Assembly: GCF_030272615.1 (NCBI RefSeq) | Contig: NC_081405.1 | Location: 575,903,752-575,967,751 of the forward strand | Source of the DNA: Cryptomeria japonica | Taxonomy: Eukaryota; Streptophyta; Pinopsida; Cupressales; Cupressaceae | Direction of reading: 5' to 3' | DNA: 64,000 nt | In this document: positions 12,591 to 25,352 of the stretch, piece after piece | Layout of the letters: every line of letters begins with the position of its first letter | How positions within the stretch are numbered: the first letter of the stretch is position 1 | Made by a program: the position numbers and the translations under genes | The notes under the pieces: generated by a model | Seen by the model: the letters and a program-made list of their open reading frames with translations, nothing else | What the model was told of the DNA's origin: nothing | Database searches by the model: none

Positions 12591-13544
12591 GTACTAACAG
12601 TTTGCATATGTTCATAGTAGAATAGTTGCTTTTCTTTCTTTTTAGGAGTTTGTCAAGGTCATCTATATGCAGAGTTGTAGTGGTAAATTGAATAAGTTAT
12701 TTCAAGTACATCACAGTTGATTTTTCAGTCTATTTTTTTTCTTTTTTCGTTAAGCGTAGATTGCACAATGTGCAGGTTCAGTTGTATGTAAAGCCTTTGT
12801 GGTTTCCTTTTCAGATTTTGTTTAGAATGCTGAGATGCAGTTCCTGATTTTGAGGAAAGAAAAATTGACTCAATGCCTAGTGGATATGCTAGGCTACTCG
12901 ATTTTGTTGTTTACCAGGAAAAAACCCGTGAGAGGTCACCAAAAATGTTACCAAAATTTTGCACATGCCAAATTTGGTGCCCTAATGAAGCCTTGCATTC
13001 ATTCATATTGAAAAGGCCAAATTATGAGAAAAAAATCATAAATACACCTTTTCCTTTAACTTGTTTTCTTCATGTATAGATATAGGAAAGTAAGACAACA
13101 TGTGGGTTAAAATGTGGCTCCCACGAGGGTTGAGCTCATCATGTTGTAGACCACAAAGACATCTATGCTCCATTGCAGATGAAATGGCATGGCTGATGTA
13201 AGGCCAAAAGATACTCGGAGAAAATGCAATCGACCTATGTAAAGTTTTTTACTTAGGTACCAAAGAAGGTTTTAAAAGGCCTTAGAGTTTCCAAGCGGTT
13301 TAAGTTGCCAAGTAGGAAGACCTTTTATCCCATATTGGCCACGTGGAGGGAGTTTATCACATTTAAATTTAATGTCACATATAACTATAGTGTCAAAGCT
13401 TATGGGTTTTTGGCAAGAAGAGGCAACTCGTGGCCTGGTGGACCCCGTGCGTGCGCATCTCAAAGCATCCTAATTTTGTGACCGACTAGCAGGAAGAGAC
13501 TAAAGAGCGAGCGAATTGAAGAAAGATAAATGATGATGCGGGTG

Positions 13545-14525
13545 ATCCAATGCCTGTCACTAAGGCACATTGTAAAGATGCACACCGGATTATCGCCCTC
13601 ACTTGGTGACTGATGACGTGGTGGGACAGAGAGTATAAGACAAAGGATAGGTGGTAAATAAGTGGCGGTCCAGTGGTTGGTGACATGGCACAGATGGGCA
13701 ACATCGAGAAGATCTTGGCCATGATGAGTCCCAAAAAGGTTTCATCAAAGGCTGAGTTCCATCGACATCAAGCAGATGTTGGCTGTGATGAGTCTCGAAA
13801 AGGTTTCAGCGAAGGCTCAGTTCCATCGACATCGAGCAGATCTTGGATGTGATGAGTCCCGAATAGGTTTCATCAAAGTCTCAGTCTCATCAACATAACA
13901 ATATTGATGAAAACAAAAAGTTTGATGAGACTAGTAAGCAGCTCGTTGAAGGATTACTTTGGCCAAAAGAAGGATATCCGATAGAGCAAGATGTGTGGCA
14001 AGATCGATGGACATGTGGTGCCCAGGCGGATCTCATGAGCCAATCAGAGGGTGACACATCTTGACACGCGACACAACAAAGAAAATCAACCAAGGTTAAA
14101 GGTTGAGAAAGTTGAGGAAAGATCAATGGTAGTCTGAAATATCTAAGGGCTATCGCTATACCGCTATAGAAAGATGCTCGCCAGATACCTCCGTGACTTG
14201 GGAACAAAGCACGTGCGGAAAAGTTGAGCGGCTAAGGTGCTAAAGATGAAGCAGTTTGAGGATAGATTGACGGCTGTTGCTATACTGCATGATGAAGATG
14301 CTCGATGATTATCCCCTGTGGCTTAGCGATTGATAATGTGGCGGTTAAGGTGGCACCCAATTAGATCCAAAAGCATTGACACATGGTGACACCATGGCAT
14401 AAGAGAAAGTGTTCATAGAGGCTAGAGATTGTACAAGTCTAGAAGATTCGACGGTTGTCACTAAGGCACAAGGAAAAGTTGCATGCTCAGTTATTGTTGC
14501 GACTTAGTGACAAGGTGGGTCCAGA
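13545..14525 (+). repeat. Four dispersed degenerate units of about 80 bp
   Basis: Blocks near 13545-13625, 14120-14200, 14265-14350 and 14450-14525 share a pattern like TG.CTGTCACTAAGGCACA...AA.ATGC...GACTTAGTGA..A.GTGG. They are too diverged to be a clean tandem array and look like expanded subrepeats of a long LTR. Confidence 0.45.
13702..13893 (+). repeat. Three tandem copies of a 64-bp unit
   Basis: Copies start at 13702, 13766 and 13830, each opening CATC.AG.AGAT.TTGG and containing TGATGAGTC and a GTTTCA.C.AAG block. The spacing is exactly 64 bp. The copies differ at several positions, so the duplication is not very recent. Confidence 0.85.
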
Positions 14526-16110
14526 TCCAGTGGTGGTTAAGATGGCAGTCCAGATGGCAGAAAAACTGGACCTGCAAGAAAATTAGAGGCTGACACGTGG
14601 CAAAAGTCTAGAGATGAGGGGATGTCTATATTTTTAAGTCAACTTTGAACTTGAACTTTGAATCGGAACAAAGTGGTTCATCGGTTCAAAGTGGTTCAAT
14701 TTTTCAAAGTTTATTATCGTCGCTCATTCCCATGGACCCAAGATGAAGAAAGAAAACAAGAAGAGATAAAAGAAAATAGTGGAACCCACTAGATAGTAAA
14801 CGAAAAGTAAATGAAAGCGGCCATGGTTCATGCAGGCTATCCAGTGGCTGGAAGTAATAAAAATTGCATGGTGGACTCAGACTTGGTTGTTCAAATAGTG
14901 AAAAGCCCGCCAAGTAAGGAGATGATTTCTGCATGAAAGATTAATGCTAATGCTTATTGATTGTCTGAACATGAAAGTGTTACATATCGTTGGAAAGCTC
15001 ACGAAACAAAGAGATGCATTTTTTCAACCATTTTTAATAGAAGTTTCAACATGGAGAGGAGTTTCCAGGGAATGCATAATATTTTTTTTTCAATGGGATT
15101 TCTTTTCCATACAGTTGCAATTTAGTTCATCATGTAACTTTCACATGGGAATAGCTATTTTTTGCATTTAAACATGCATATTTTTAAACAGGAAGTTCAT
15201 TTTTTCAACGAAGCTATTCATGGTGAGACTGGCAATTCCAAATTTAGCAATGAGGGTTGCTCTTCATGCAGGATTAGTGGCAGTTGTTTTGAGAACTAAA
15301 GATTAATATTTTACAGTATTATGCATGAGTTTTTATGCCATTTTGGGGGCAGATTTGCCTAAGGATTTTCTCATGCAGTCTTTTTAGGGTTTTGAAGGAG
15401 ATTCATCACAATTTCTATATATTCCTTGTCTCCTTCTTTTTTCCCTCTGGTTCTTTCTTTTTTGCATACACATTTTTGTAAAAAAGCATTGTAGCTCCCC
15501 AGTTTTTGAGTTTTGTAACAGTAACACTCCTTTATTTTTTCAGTAATATAGAAGCAGATTTCCTTCTTGGTACTTCTTGTATTATCTAGTGAACGAATGA
15601 TTTGATGATTTCCTATGATTTTTATCCTCTAATTTATCTCATTTAGTCAATTTGTGGTGCAAGGAGATACGTGTTAGTTGCAAGTTCTAGTTTGTGTGAG
15701 TTGATTTTAATTGCTTGAAATTGTAAAAACTTGTTGTTTTCCTTCATGCATCCATTAAATTCATCCCTTTCTAGAAATTTTTTATGCATCTACATGTTCA
15801 ATTGAGTTGTGAAGCAATCGGGGTTATTTGTTGAAGGTTTTGTGAGTTAAGCAGGTTGCAGACCTTAGACAAGATATTTGGTGCATCACCTTCATTAGAA
15901 TAAATTTTAATTACATGCAAGTTGTCTATCCCTTTCTATCCATTTTCTTATCAATAGTATTTACAAGAGTTTTATTGAATAGAAAGTTGACCTGATCTTT
16001 AGAGATTCATCTTCACTTTGAGGAACCCACAGGCTCGAAGGTGTTTCCATGTTTCACAGTATTGCTTGTTTTCGAACTTAGCATCACGTGTGCAATCCTT
16101 AGCGATAAAA

Positions 16111-16410
16111 GACATCACATAGAAAATTGAAAACCTCGGCCCTGTGCTTGATCTGCAGACCATGTAGGAGGATGTGAACCAGCTCTAGAATAAGGTGGAG
16201 TCTTGAGAAACCCAAATGGTGGGCTTTAACAAATTCCATGTGAGGTTTTACATAGTTCTGCGCTCACCCTCTCTCTATTGAGGGAATGCTATGCAAACAC
16301 CCAGGAGGACAAGTAGCAGGCTACGGACCTCTACAAGTTCCTATCAAACGAATAAAATAGTGCTATGGATGCCACTGGGGTGCACAAGACACCCCTATAG
16401 TTTGTTTTTG
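16111..16410 (+). pseudogene. Decayed coding tail of unknown function
   Basis: Frame 1 from about 16121 reads a helical, Glu/Gln-rich segment (ENLGPVLDLQTM, then EDVNQL, NKVES, ETQMVGFNKF) interrupted by stops. A second frame continues with LLRECYANTQEDK, QATDLYKFLSNE and NSAMDATGVHKTPL before a TAG near 16400. The heptad-like spacing and sudden loss of sense at a stop suggest the C-terminal coiled coil of a once-translated protein, perhaps from a retroelement. I do not recognise the family. Confidence 0.3.
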
Positions 16411-17389
16411 TTTTATGTTGTTGCTTCTGATTTCTAAAGACTTCATTCCTTTTTGCTGATAGTTGTTGTTAATTGTTGTTATAGTGTTCTTTTTGCGCTA
16501 TGATTTTTAATAGTTTTGTTATGTAACGGGTCAGTGCCCTTGTTCTCACTGCTTTATTAATCAAAAACATAGATTTTTAAATTATAATGTTGTTTAATTA
16601 TATGTAAGAAAAAAATTATTTTATTAATGTGTAAAGTTTTAATATAAGTTGTCAATAGATTAAAAAGTTTCTCATTTTTCTTTTAATTATTATTTTCATT
16701 TAGTAATTGTCTTTCAAATTTCTTTCATTTTTGTACATATTATTTTATATTAAAAATTAGTAAATATAAATTTAATACAAACTAAATTATAATATACTTG
16801 ATAAAAATATTAAATATATATAAAACTATGATAATTACTAATTTATAGAATTTATATAGTACAAAATAAATTCACATATAAATGATAAGTAATATATATT
16901 TTGTATGATACAAATCAAATTGTATAGAATATAAATAGATTCAATATTATATATGAGTTATATTATTACTATTATATATTATATTTAATAATAAAATGAT
17001 TGAATATAAATTTAACTTTAGAGAGAGGATGGGAGGGACATATTTAGTATTCAAATGGGCATTTTTTTAATACTATTTCAAGATGAATAAATTGAAATTT
17101 GATTGTTTTATATAGATTTATTAAATTATATTTGTTGGAAAATATAATGAAATTTAATTAAGATATTATTACACAAAATAAAGAAAAATTAGGAATAATT
17201 TTTTTTTTGATATAATTATATTTGTGTTCTATTAAGAAAAAATAAATAAAGTATTTTTAAATTAATTATTAAAAAAAGGTTTCATAACAAAAAACAATGG
17301 TCAAATATAGGCTTTCAAATTGGAACATTGATAATAAAATAATATATTCAAGACAGTTTCTATGTTATTATAGATCTCCATCTGACCTT

Positions 17390-17660
17390 GCCTTTATATC
17401 TCTCACTGTGACTATATTCACTTCCTATCCCCATCTTTATTTTTCTCTCTCCTTCTCTCTCTATAATTTTCTCTTATGTCTCTATCTATCTCTCTCTCCT
17501 TTATTTCTTTATCTACCCCTCTCCTCCATATCGATCTCCAACTTTATCTCTATCACCATCTTTTTCTCTATCTATAGATCCTTAACCCTCTCTCTCTCTC
17601 TCATTCTTCTCTCTTTTCCTCCTCTTTTTATCCTCGCCTATATCTCTATCTCCACCTCTC
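17390..17660 (+). repeat. Imperfect CT/TCTCTAT-rich low-complexity tract
   Basis: About 270 bp of plus-strand sequence is dominated by TCTCTCT, TATCTCTATC and related strings. The open frame across it is only the translation of this tract. Confidence 0.85.
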
Positions 17661-17873
17661 CCTATTGCAAATAAAATATGGGCTTATTGGCAATGGAGCC
17701 CAATTATCTTCCTAATTTATAGTTTTTATTTCACTCATGTTTAGATTTCTCTAATTGGATGCAGATTTGATTTCAAGATATCACTAATTTATTGACAACT
17801 TTTTTGGACCATACAATAATCCTCCCTACTGACCATGTTCATTGAGAAATGTGTTTATCAAAGATGTCAAAAA

Positions 17874-17876
<3 letters not shown>

Positions 17877-17907
<31 letters not shown>
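17877..17907 (+). repeat. (TC)n microsatellite, 31 bp
   Basis: Uninterrupted TC dinucleotides, about 15.5 units, between AAACTT and GTATGATC. The length suggests it may be variable between individuals. Confidence 0.97.
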
Positions 17908-17911
<4 letters not shown>

Positions 17912-18934
17912 GATCTTGGTCGCTGGATTTTGGAGTTTGACCTGTAGATTGGGTCTCTCTGTGTATGATCTCTCTCTTTATAGCCCTATGGAGGTGGATC
18001 ACTATCCTATGGAAGCAGATGGGTAATTTGTTGTTAAAGGTGCGATCAAATTCTATGGGATTGCTGGTTGTTTCTTGGTGGTTTTGACAGCCATTTTAAA
18101 ACCCAAATTGAAGGTTAGGGGAGCCTTTCAAAACCCCCTTGTGTATGTCTGGTTGGATGCTGACAGTTTTGAAGGGACCAACTTAAATTGTGACAATTTT
18201 TGGTTAAGGGACGAGCTAGCCTTTTGTTGCCTGAATTTTCTGTATATGGGAAGGGCAACCTGAAAAATCACTGATGCTTGGATGGGGAAGTCCATAGATT
18301 TCATCTAAAGGCTTAGGTTGTGGTGCCAGCAGATTTTGTAATGTTTTTCTCTTAGTTTGGCTAGCTATTTTCTGCTTGTGGTTGTGTTGGCTTTTGGTTA
18401 GCACTAGTCAGATTCGATAACGTGGTCTGTTGATTTTAGTGGCCTATCCTTTTTTGGCAGAAGTTTCATTGTAGGTTCGAGATCTTAGTAAAATCTTAGG
18501 GTTTCGGATCCCTTCAAAACTTGTTGTATGAGGTTTCAGGAAACCTCAAAACCTATTTTCCCTTAATCAAAAACAAATTTTCATAGAATATATTTGAAGT
18601 TTTAAATTTACATTTATTTCATTTGTCACTATTATTAATTTTAAATTTTGTTTATGATCTTGATATCAATATGAATTTTAGATTAAACTTTAGATTGTGT
18701 TAGCATATTTATTCTAATTTTAAATTATTTATTTTCTAAATGCAATTTCTAAATTTATCAGAAACGTAAACTACCAAATTTAAATAGGTTTATTAGTTTG
18801 TACATTACGGTCAATCGTTCTCGACATAACAAATAAATTGAATGAATCTTTTCATACCAAGTTGAGGGAAGGATAAAGAGATAAAATATTAGAAATGTCT
18901 TTGAAGAATACCTTGCCTCGTTCAGGGACCCTAA

Positions 18935-19117
18935 ATGCCTTACCTACCATCAAAATTTCAGAAAATCATTTCAGAAAATGCCTTGCCTACTATCAAAATT
19001 TCAGAAAATCATCTTAATGAAAATGTTTCATGTGTGATTTGCTTCTCTGATTTTGAAGACGCAGAAGAGGCATGCCAGTTGCCTTGCGATGAACAATGGA
19101 ATGTATTAAACTTGTGA
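18935..19117 (+). pseudogene. RING-H2 ubiquitin-ligase gene fragment
   Basis: The open frame contains LPTIKISENHLNENVSC, then CVICFSDFEDAEEACQLPC. This is the segment before and the first half of a plant RING-H2 finger (first Cys pair C-x2-C, then the third Cys in LPC). The His/Cys second half (HxxH...C..C) does not follow: after LPC the frame reads DEQWNVLNL and stops. The sequence just upstream repeats part of the same segment in another frame (18936-18968 versus 18975-19011), a local duplication of about 40 bp. It is either one exon of a split gene or, more likely, a captured, broken fragment of a RING1-type E3 ligase gene. This is the only host-gene-like sequence I see. Confidence 0.55.
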
Positions 19118-20569
19118 GTGTCTTGTTTAAACTTCTGTGAGAGCTATTAGAAATTTTTTAGTTCTGTTCTTCTTAATAGCAGATGATATTGAAATTTGGG
19201 CAGTCTTATTTTAATATTCTATTTAAGCATTACAAGTGTTAATAGTGAAATATTCCTATCAAAACTTTATATTCGCATTCAAAAGTGATACATTACTATG
19301 TTATTGTATTGATACAAATTTATTATTAACGATTGCAATGCAAATGTTTAAGAATAATTTTATTTTAAAGAAAATATATTTATATTTATTAATCAAGGTA
19401 AATAAATAAATAATTTTTCTTTTTATCAAATATGAATTAATCATTTTTCTAAAATAAACTAGTTAGTCTTAGGAATAAATAACTTTTAAGAAACTGTAAA
19501 GTATGTATAATGAGATATTATGGTGAAGATCATATCTCACAAAAAATATACATGTTGAAAGATTAAATGACCACCATTGTATAACTATGTTTCAATTATA
19601 TGAAAGAAATTTAAACAAACATAAAACAATTGACCTATAGTAAGATTTTAGCCTTTGTATAGCTATTTTATTCTATTGAATATTTTTGACCTCATAGGAT
19701 ATGAGTAAAAGAAGATGGTCTAAGATCAAGACCAAGACCTCCCATAGAAGAACAAATGTATTTAAAAATGTTGATATCATTAGGACCTAGAATGTTGATT
19801 TTGACAAATTAAAATTTAAGATGACTTGTTGGTGCAATTACATGAAAACAATTTATCTCCTATGAATAAACAAATTAATGTCCTTGCTTGACCTATTTTT
19901 TGTCAATGTTGGAAGGAACATTTTCAACGATAGAAGGTGCAAATTTGGTGGCTAATATTTGTCACTAACTAATAATTCAAGATTTAATATTATCTGAAAA
20001 GTTATATTTATTTAAATTCTTATTTTGAATTATTTAACTCAGAGTGTTTATTTTATTATAGTATTTAATTCAAAGATTGTCACAATATTTGAAGAAATTT
20101 GAATTCATCTATGAGGAATATTTGATAATTATTACTTTCTTTAGGGTCATATCACCAATTTTTAGTTTCCACTATTTATTTGATATAAAATCTAGAGATC
20201 CTAATTGTATTCCATGCTCAGGTAAAATATAGCTACAATATGTGACACTCATGGAGGTTGAAAATGCTTTTGGATTGTTCATTTGAATCAAAATCAATGC
20301 TCAAAAACTAATTTGGCACCTCTTGAACGTTATAAAAATTTGGTATAGTGTGTCTCACATAATAAAATGAGGGATGATAGACTATATTGTATATTAATTC
20401 TAGAAATTAAATATTAAAAAAATATCCTTTAAACATATAAATGATTTTTGTCTTTCAGCCTGCACATTTCTATCAATAAACTTTTTAATATAATGCAAAG
20501 ATTGACGGAACCCCCATAGTTGTAGATTCCAAAACCCACACAAACATGGCCAATAGTGATGAATAATGA
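19118..20569. other. AT-rich DNA without recognisable features
   Basis: No ORF, repeat or transposon end could be supported. It forms the left flank of the copia LTR. Confidence 0.6.
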
Positions 20570-21980
20570 TGAATAGTAAATACCCAGCAGGTACTAAGAG
20601 GGGGGTTGAATCAGTATAGATAAAATATTCTTTAACAACTTAAACTGCAAAGACTGCACTAACTGGTAAACAACATCACCAACCTAAACCAAGACAATAC
20701 TGGTAAAACACAGTGTGACTGTGAAAGTTATAAACCGGTAAAACCTAGATCTTCTCAGTACCTAATATCTCATCTCAACTTTACATATATGCTTAAGAAA
20801 GTAATACATTAGAAATATAATGATCGTTACATCAACTTGCATTACCACTTAACAGAAAACACTAAAACATCACATGAATAAGCATCACACATAACACACT
20901 AATTTTTTACGTGGAAACCCAACTGGATAAAACCACGGTGGGGATGAATACCCACAAGTTGTTTTTGAACTCTTCTGAAGTTCGCTCTGTTAGGAGCCTA
21001 GTCCGGTTAAAGACTTTACAACATGTTTTGCTAGGAACTAATCCTCCTAGGGATCACTCAGTTAAGGGATGGCTAAATACCTAGTTAGAGGTTAAAACCC
21101 TGTTAAAGGTTACCTTGTAAGAGGATTTGAAGAACTCAATGATTTTGAGTCACATTGTTAAAGGATTTACAAAAATCCAATTAAATCTACCTGGTAAAGG
21201 GATTTTTCATCTATTGAAGTGGTTAGAAATCAATATGTAATACATTGATCTGATAACAACACTTAATGCCAAGGAAGATATGCTTTAGTTCCTTTACATC
21301 TGCAATCACAGTCTACAAATCTCTACTCACTTCTTCGGTCTGGCAAGAATCACCTCACATACATTCATTTTCCAGCAAACTCAAATGAATATCATCATAG
21401 ACCTTATAGACAATAAATAGGTCGGTGGCCAAAACCTAAAACCCTAAGCATCTAGGTTAACAATAAAGTCAATCCAATCCTGGATATTTAAAAGCTTTAC
21501 ATAGGGTAAAACAATCTTGAACAAATCTCAAGATGTTCTTCATTGTCGGTTCTTCACTACTTCTGGAAGTTGATAACCCATCACATGCTCTCCACCATTT
21601 ACTAAGATTTTGCACATTCTCGGGGTAGATAGAATCAATCTTCTCATGCAAGATCCTCAAGGAAATCCTTCATGCATATAAGGCTAACGTGACAATGTGA
21701 TCTAATCTTCATTTCAATGCTAACTCTTCATAGGATGTTGTCGGTCAAATCACACAGACTTGGAATGTATCAACCAGAAACCCCGAAGCTCAGACTACCA
21801 ACTGGTAGTCATATTAAGTGAAACCCCGATACAAACTTTGCATATGCCGGTTCACACTTCATCATACCAGTTCACTTGCTAGTTTAATTACTTCAATATA
21901 CCGGTTCACACTTCAACATATTCACATCAATGACAACATACATTATCATCATGTCATCAAACTCTACACATATGCCAACA
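20570..21980 (-). repeat. 3' LTR of copia TE-F
   Basis: On the minus strand it begins TGTTGGCATATG right after the polypurine tract and contains repeated ACCGGT-type strings (21845-21910). Near its end it has the CCCCCCTCTTAGTACC stretch found close to the 3' end of many copia LTRs. The left limit is set at TGAATAG (20570), giving about 1.41 kb. Other TG positions down to 20501 are possible, and no second LTR is available for comparison. Confidence 0.75.
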
Positions 21981-21994
21981 ATCTCCCCCTTTGG
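21981..21994 (-). other. Polypurine tract of TE-F
   Basis: The minus strand reads CCAAAGGGGGAGAT directly before TGTTGG. This is the classic copia tract-LTR junction. Confidence 0.93.
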
Positions 21995-22241
21995 TATTGA
22001 TGGAAATACACAAAGATATCTCTACATCTTCTTCCATATTATATGTCTTCAACACTGCAGATATCTTCTCTACTTCACATCTTCTCCCCCTTTGACAACA
22101 ATGCCAAAGTGGAGGCACATGCTTCCACGTTCCACTATGTTGCTCCCCCTAAGGAGTAGCATCCTTCAACACATCAATCCAGAAAAAGATTTGAAAATGC
22201 AATACCTGACTGATGTGGAGAAAATACATTTAGTTCATGTC

Positions 22242-25200
22242 TTAAAGGGGAAACACCACTAATTCACCTCTTAAATAGGTAAATGTAGCCTTCGGTAGAG
22301 GCTTGGTGAATATATTTGCTAACTACTCCTTATTGGAAACATGTTCCAATACAACCTCTTTGTTCTGAACTTTCTCCCTCAAGAAATGATACTTGATCTC
22401 GAAGTGCTTGGTTCAAGCATGCAATGCCAGATTCTTGGAAATATTAATTGCACTTGTGTTATCACAAAATATACTCACCGGTTCAGATATAGGGACTTTG
22501 AAACCACTTAATACATGCTTCATCCAAATTGTCTGAGTGCAATTCATAAATGTTGCTACATATTCTGATTTTGCTATGGACTGAGAGATGCAACTATGCT
22601 TCTTGCTCATCCATGAGACTATTCTACCACCAAGAAAGAATGCACCACCGATTGTGCTCTTCCGGTGATCCACATTACCAGCCCAATCGGTATCGGTAAA
22701 CACTTTGAGATTGAAATCATTATTGTATGGATACCACAACCCATAATCTATAGTTCCCTTCAGATATCTAAGAATCTGCTTGACTGCTACCAAGTGGGAT
22801 TCTCTTGGACTTTTTTGTAAATGTGCAGTAATGCCTACTACATGTGCAATGTCTGGTCTATTGTGTACTACATAATGCAACTTACCAATGATTGACTGGT
22901 ATTCCTTCTCCTTTTGACAATTTACAACCGGTCATCATCGGTGTACCAACCGGTTTGTTGTCTTTCATGGCAAAGGTCTTCAACACCTCTTTGACATATT
23001 TGGATTGAGTGATAAAGATACAATATTTCATTTGTTGAATCTGTAGTCCAATGAAGAACTTAATCTCTCTGATTAGTGACATCTCAAATTCCTTCTTCAT
23101 CTCATCTGCGAATGCATGGCTCATCTTTTCATCTCCACCAAAAATTATGTCATCAACAAACATGTCACAGATCAGAATCTAATCTCCTTCTAACTTCAGA
23201 TAGATATTTCTATCTTCACTTGTTCTTTCAAATCCAATCTTGACAAGATGGGAGTGTAAATGTTCATACCATGCTTTAGGTGCTTGCCTCAACCCATACA
23301 AGGCTTTATGTAGCCTATACACCATATTACTATCTTCTGATAGGGAAAACCCATCTAGTTGCTCTATATACACTTCTTCTTCAAGTATTTCATTCGAGAA
23401 TGCAGATTTTACATCCATTTGATACACTTTGAATCCCTTGAAGGCTGCATATGCAAGTAGCATTTGAACTCCTTCCAATCTAGCTATTGGAGCAAAGGTT
23501 TCTCCATAGTCTCCTCCTTCTTTTTGAGCATACCCCCTACATACCATTCTTGCTTTGTTTCTTACCACTGTGCCATCTTCATTCAGCTTGTTTCTAAAAA
23601 CCCATTTGGTGCCAATAACATTCTTGTGCTTAGGTCTGGGTACCAAAGACCATGTACCATTCTTTTCTATCTGGTCAAGATCCTCTTCCACAGCCTTAAT
23701 CCATTCTTCATCTTTGTGTGCCTCTTTAAATGATTAGGGCTCAAATTAAGAAATCATGGAAGAATTCTCTTTGACCTTTCTTCTTGTAAGTATTCCTACA
23801 TCCTTATCCCCTATGATCTTAGCTGATTCCTCTTGCTTTTCCTCTTTATCCTCATCTTCATCTTCATCTACATTAGTGTGTACTAGTGTAGGAGCACTAT
23901 TTCTTATACTTGGTTGTTTTGCAACCGGTTCCCAGAAGGTTAAACCGGGTTCATCTACCGCTCGCTCGCTACTTGTTTCCTCAGGTTTCTCAGAGGTCTC
24001 ATCAACTCTAACATTGATACTTTCAACAATTCTCTGAGTCCTATTGTTAAAACACTTGAGAGCTTTGCTCTTGGTGGAATACCCTAGGAATATTCCCTCA
24101 TCACATTTTGCATCAAACTTGCTTTGGTGTTCACTTTGTTTGATATAAGAACTACTACCAAATACTCTAAAGTAGCTTACTACTAGAGTCTTACCGGTCT
24201 AATACTCATAAGGAGTTTTGTCTTTTCCTTTCTTGATGAGTACCCGATTCATAGTTTATACTAGAGTGCTCACCGCTTCTCTCCAAAAAGTGTGAGCAAC
24301 CTTCCCTTGAATCAGCATCGTTCTGGCTGCTTCAACTACAGTCCGATTGTTCCTTTCTGCTAGGTCATTCTGTTGTGGAGTTGGGGGGCCAAACAGTTGC
24401 CCCTTGATGTCATTCTCTTCACAGTGCTTATTGAATTCACTAGAAGTGAACTGACCTCCTTGGTCAGTTCTAAGGCATTTAATCCTCTTACTGATTTCCT
24501 TTTCAACTAGTGCTCTAAAGACATTAAACTTTCCAAAAGCTTTAGACTTGTCTTTCAAGAATGTGACCCACATCATTCTAAAGCAATCACCAGTAAGAAT
24601 CATAAAGTACCTATCTCCCTGAACACTCCTAGTTTTCATAGGACTACACAAATCAGTGTGTACAAGATCAAGTAAATTATCTATTGTGAAAGATTTACCT
24701 TTGAAGGTTGAGGAAGACATTTTCCCCAGTTCACATTCTCTGCACAAAGGATTCTTCGCTTTGTTCAGCACAGGCAATCCTCTAACTACCTTGATCTTAC
24801 TGGCCTTCATAATATTATCAAGATTTACATGGGAGAGTCTCCTATGCCATATCCAACTGTCATCAAACTTAGCCATTAGACATTGACTGATATTTATATT
24901 TAACTGAAATAAGTTACCTCTGGTCTGCATACCGGTGGCCATCAGTTCACCACTCTTTCCTTTTATTTTGCACACTCTATCTTTGAATTCTAGAGTGAGT
25001 CCTTTATCATTCATCTAGGCAACACTTAAAACATTATGCCTGAGAACTTCTACCCTATACACATTATCAACATTGCTTTTTCCATTTAGAGAGATGGACC
25101 CTTTGCCTTTTACCATACATGGTGCATCATTAGCAAATCGATCTACACGTCCATCATACTCTTCCGTAGATAGAAACTTCCTCCGGTCACCAGTCATGTG

Positions 25201-25299
25201 GTGAGAACATCCACTATCAATAATCCACTCATTAGAATTATCAAAGCGGGAGGCAAGAACCTTCTTGTCTGACACATCTTGCTTAACGGATACAAACAC
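22242..25299 (-). pseudogene. pol: Copia pol: protease, integrase, RT, RNase H (TE-F)
   Basis: Minus-strand blocks in order: protease with WIIDSGCSHHMTG (25299-25015); GAG-pre-integrase and integrase (25014-24256) with the zinc-finger residues CRECELG, catalytic HTDLC, LRTDQGG and the Glu in DLAERNNR, all three acidic residues present; RT (23691-23179, 23163-22882) with the FVDD motif at 23157-23146; and RNase H (22880-22413) with DTDWAG, KSEY and CDNTSA. The C-terminus reads through IFTKPLPK to the TAA at 22242-22244. Single stops separate blocks that are otherwise continuous. The enzymes would process Gag-Pol, copy the RNA and integrate the cDNA. The breaks and missing 5' LTR make this copy non-autonomous. 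Confidence 0.92.
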
Positions 25300-25352
25300 T
25301 ATGTCTTCACTTTCTTTATCTTTTGATTCATAATCAGTGACACCTTCATCGA

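Larger units (their letters stand above)
12591..16110 (+). other. Repeat-bearing noncoding DNA, possible large LTR
   Basis: There is no protein-coding signal. A purine-rich stretch ending GTCACCAAAAA just before TGTTACC (about 12948) is a weak candidate for the 3' LTR start of TE-E. The part 13100-14640 is richer in G+C than its surroundings and full of degenerate repeats. A TATA-like CTATATATTCC lies at about 15414, followed by T-rich, leader-like sequence. This would suit the U3-R-U5 of a very long LTR, but I found no second copy in the window and no end, so the reading stays tentative. Confidence 0.35.
16561..18910. other. AT-rich intergenic DNA with CT tracts
   Basis: 16561-17300 is extremely A+T rich with no ORF of note. 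17390-17660 is pyrimidine-rich and a clean (TC)n lies at 17877-17907. 17920-18550 is of more balanced composition but has no domain I recognise. I see no transposon end in this stretch. Confidence 0.6.

Noticed and set aside
13272-14207. Several minus-strand frames of 60-105 codons
   Set aside because: They run across degenerate DNA repeats, share no start context and have no recognisable domain.
17297-17674. A 125-codon Leu/Ser/Tyr-rich frame
   Set aside because: Its second half is the translation of a CT-rich low-complexity tract.
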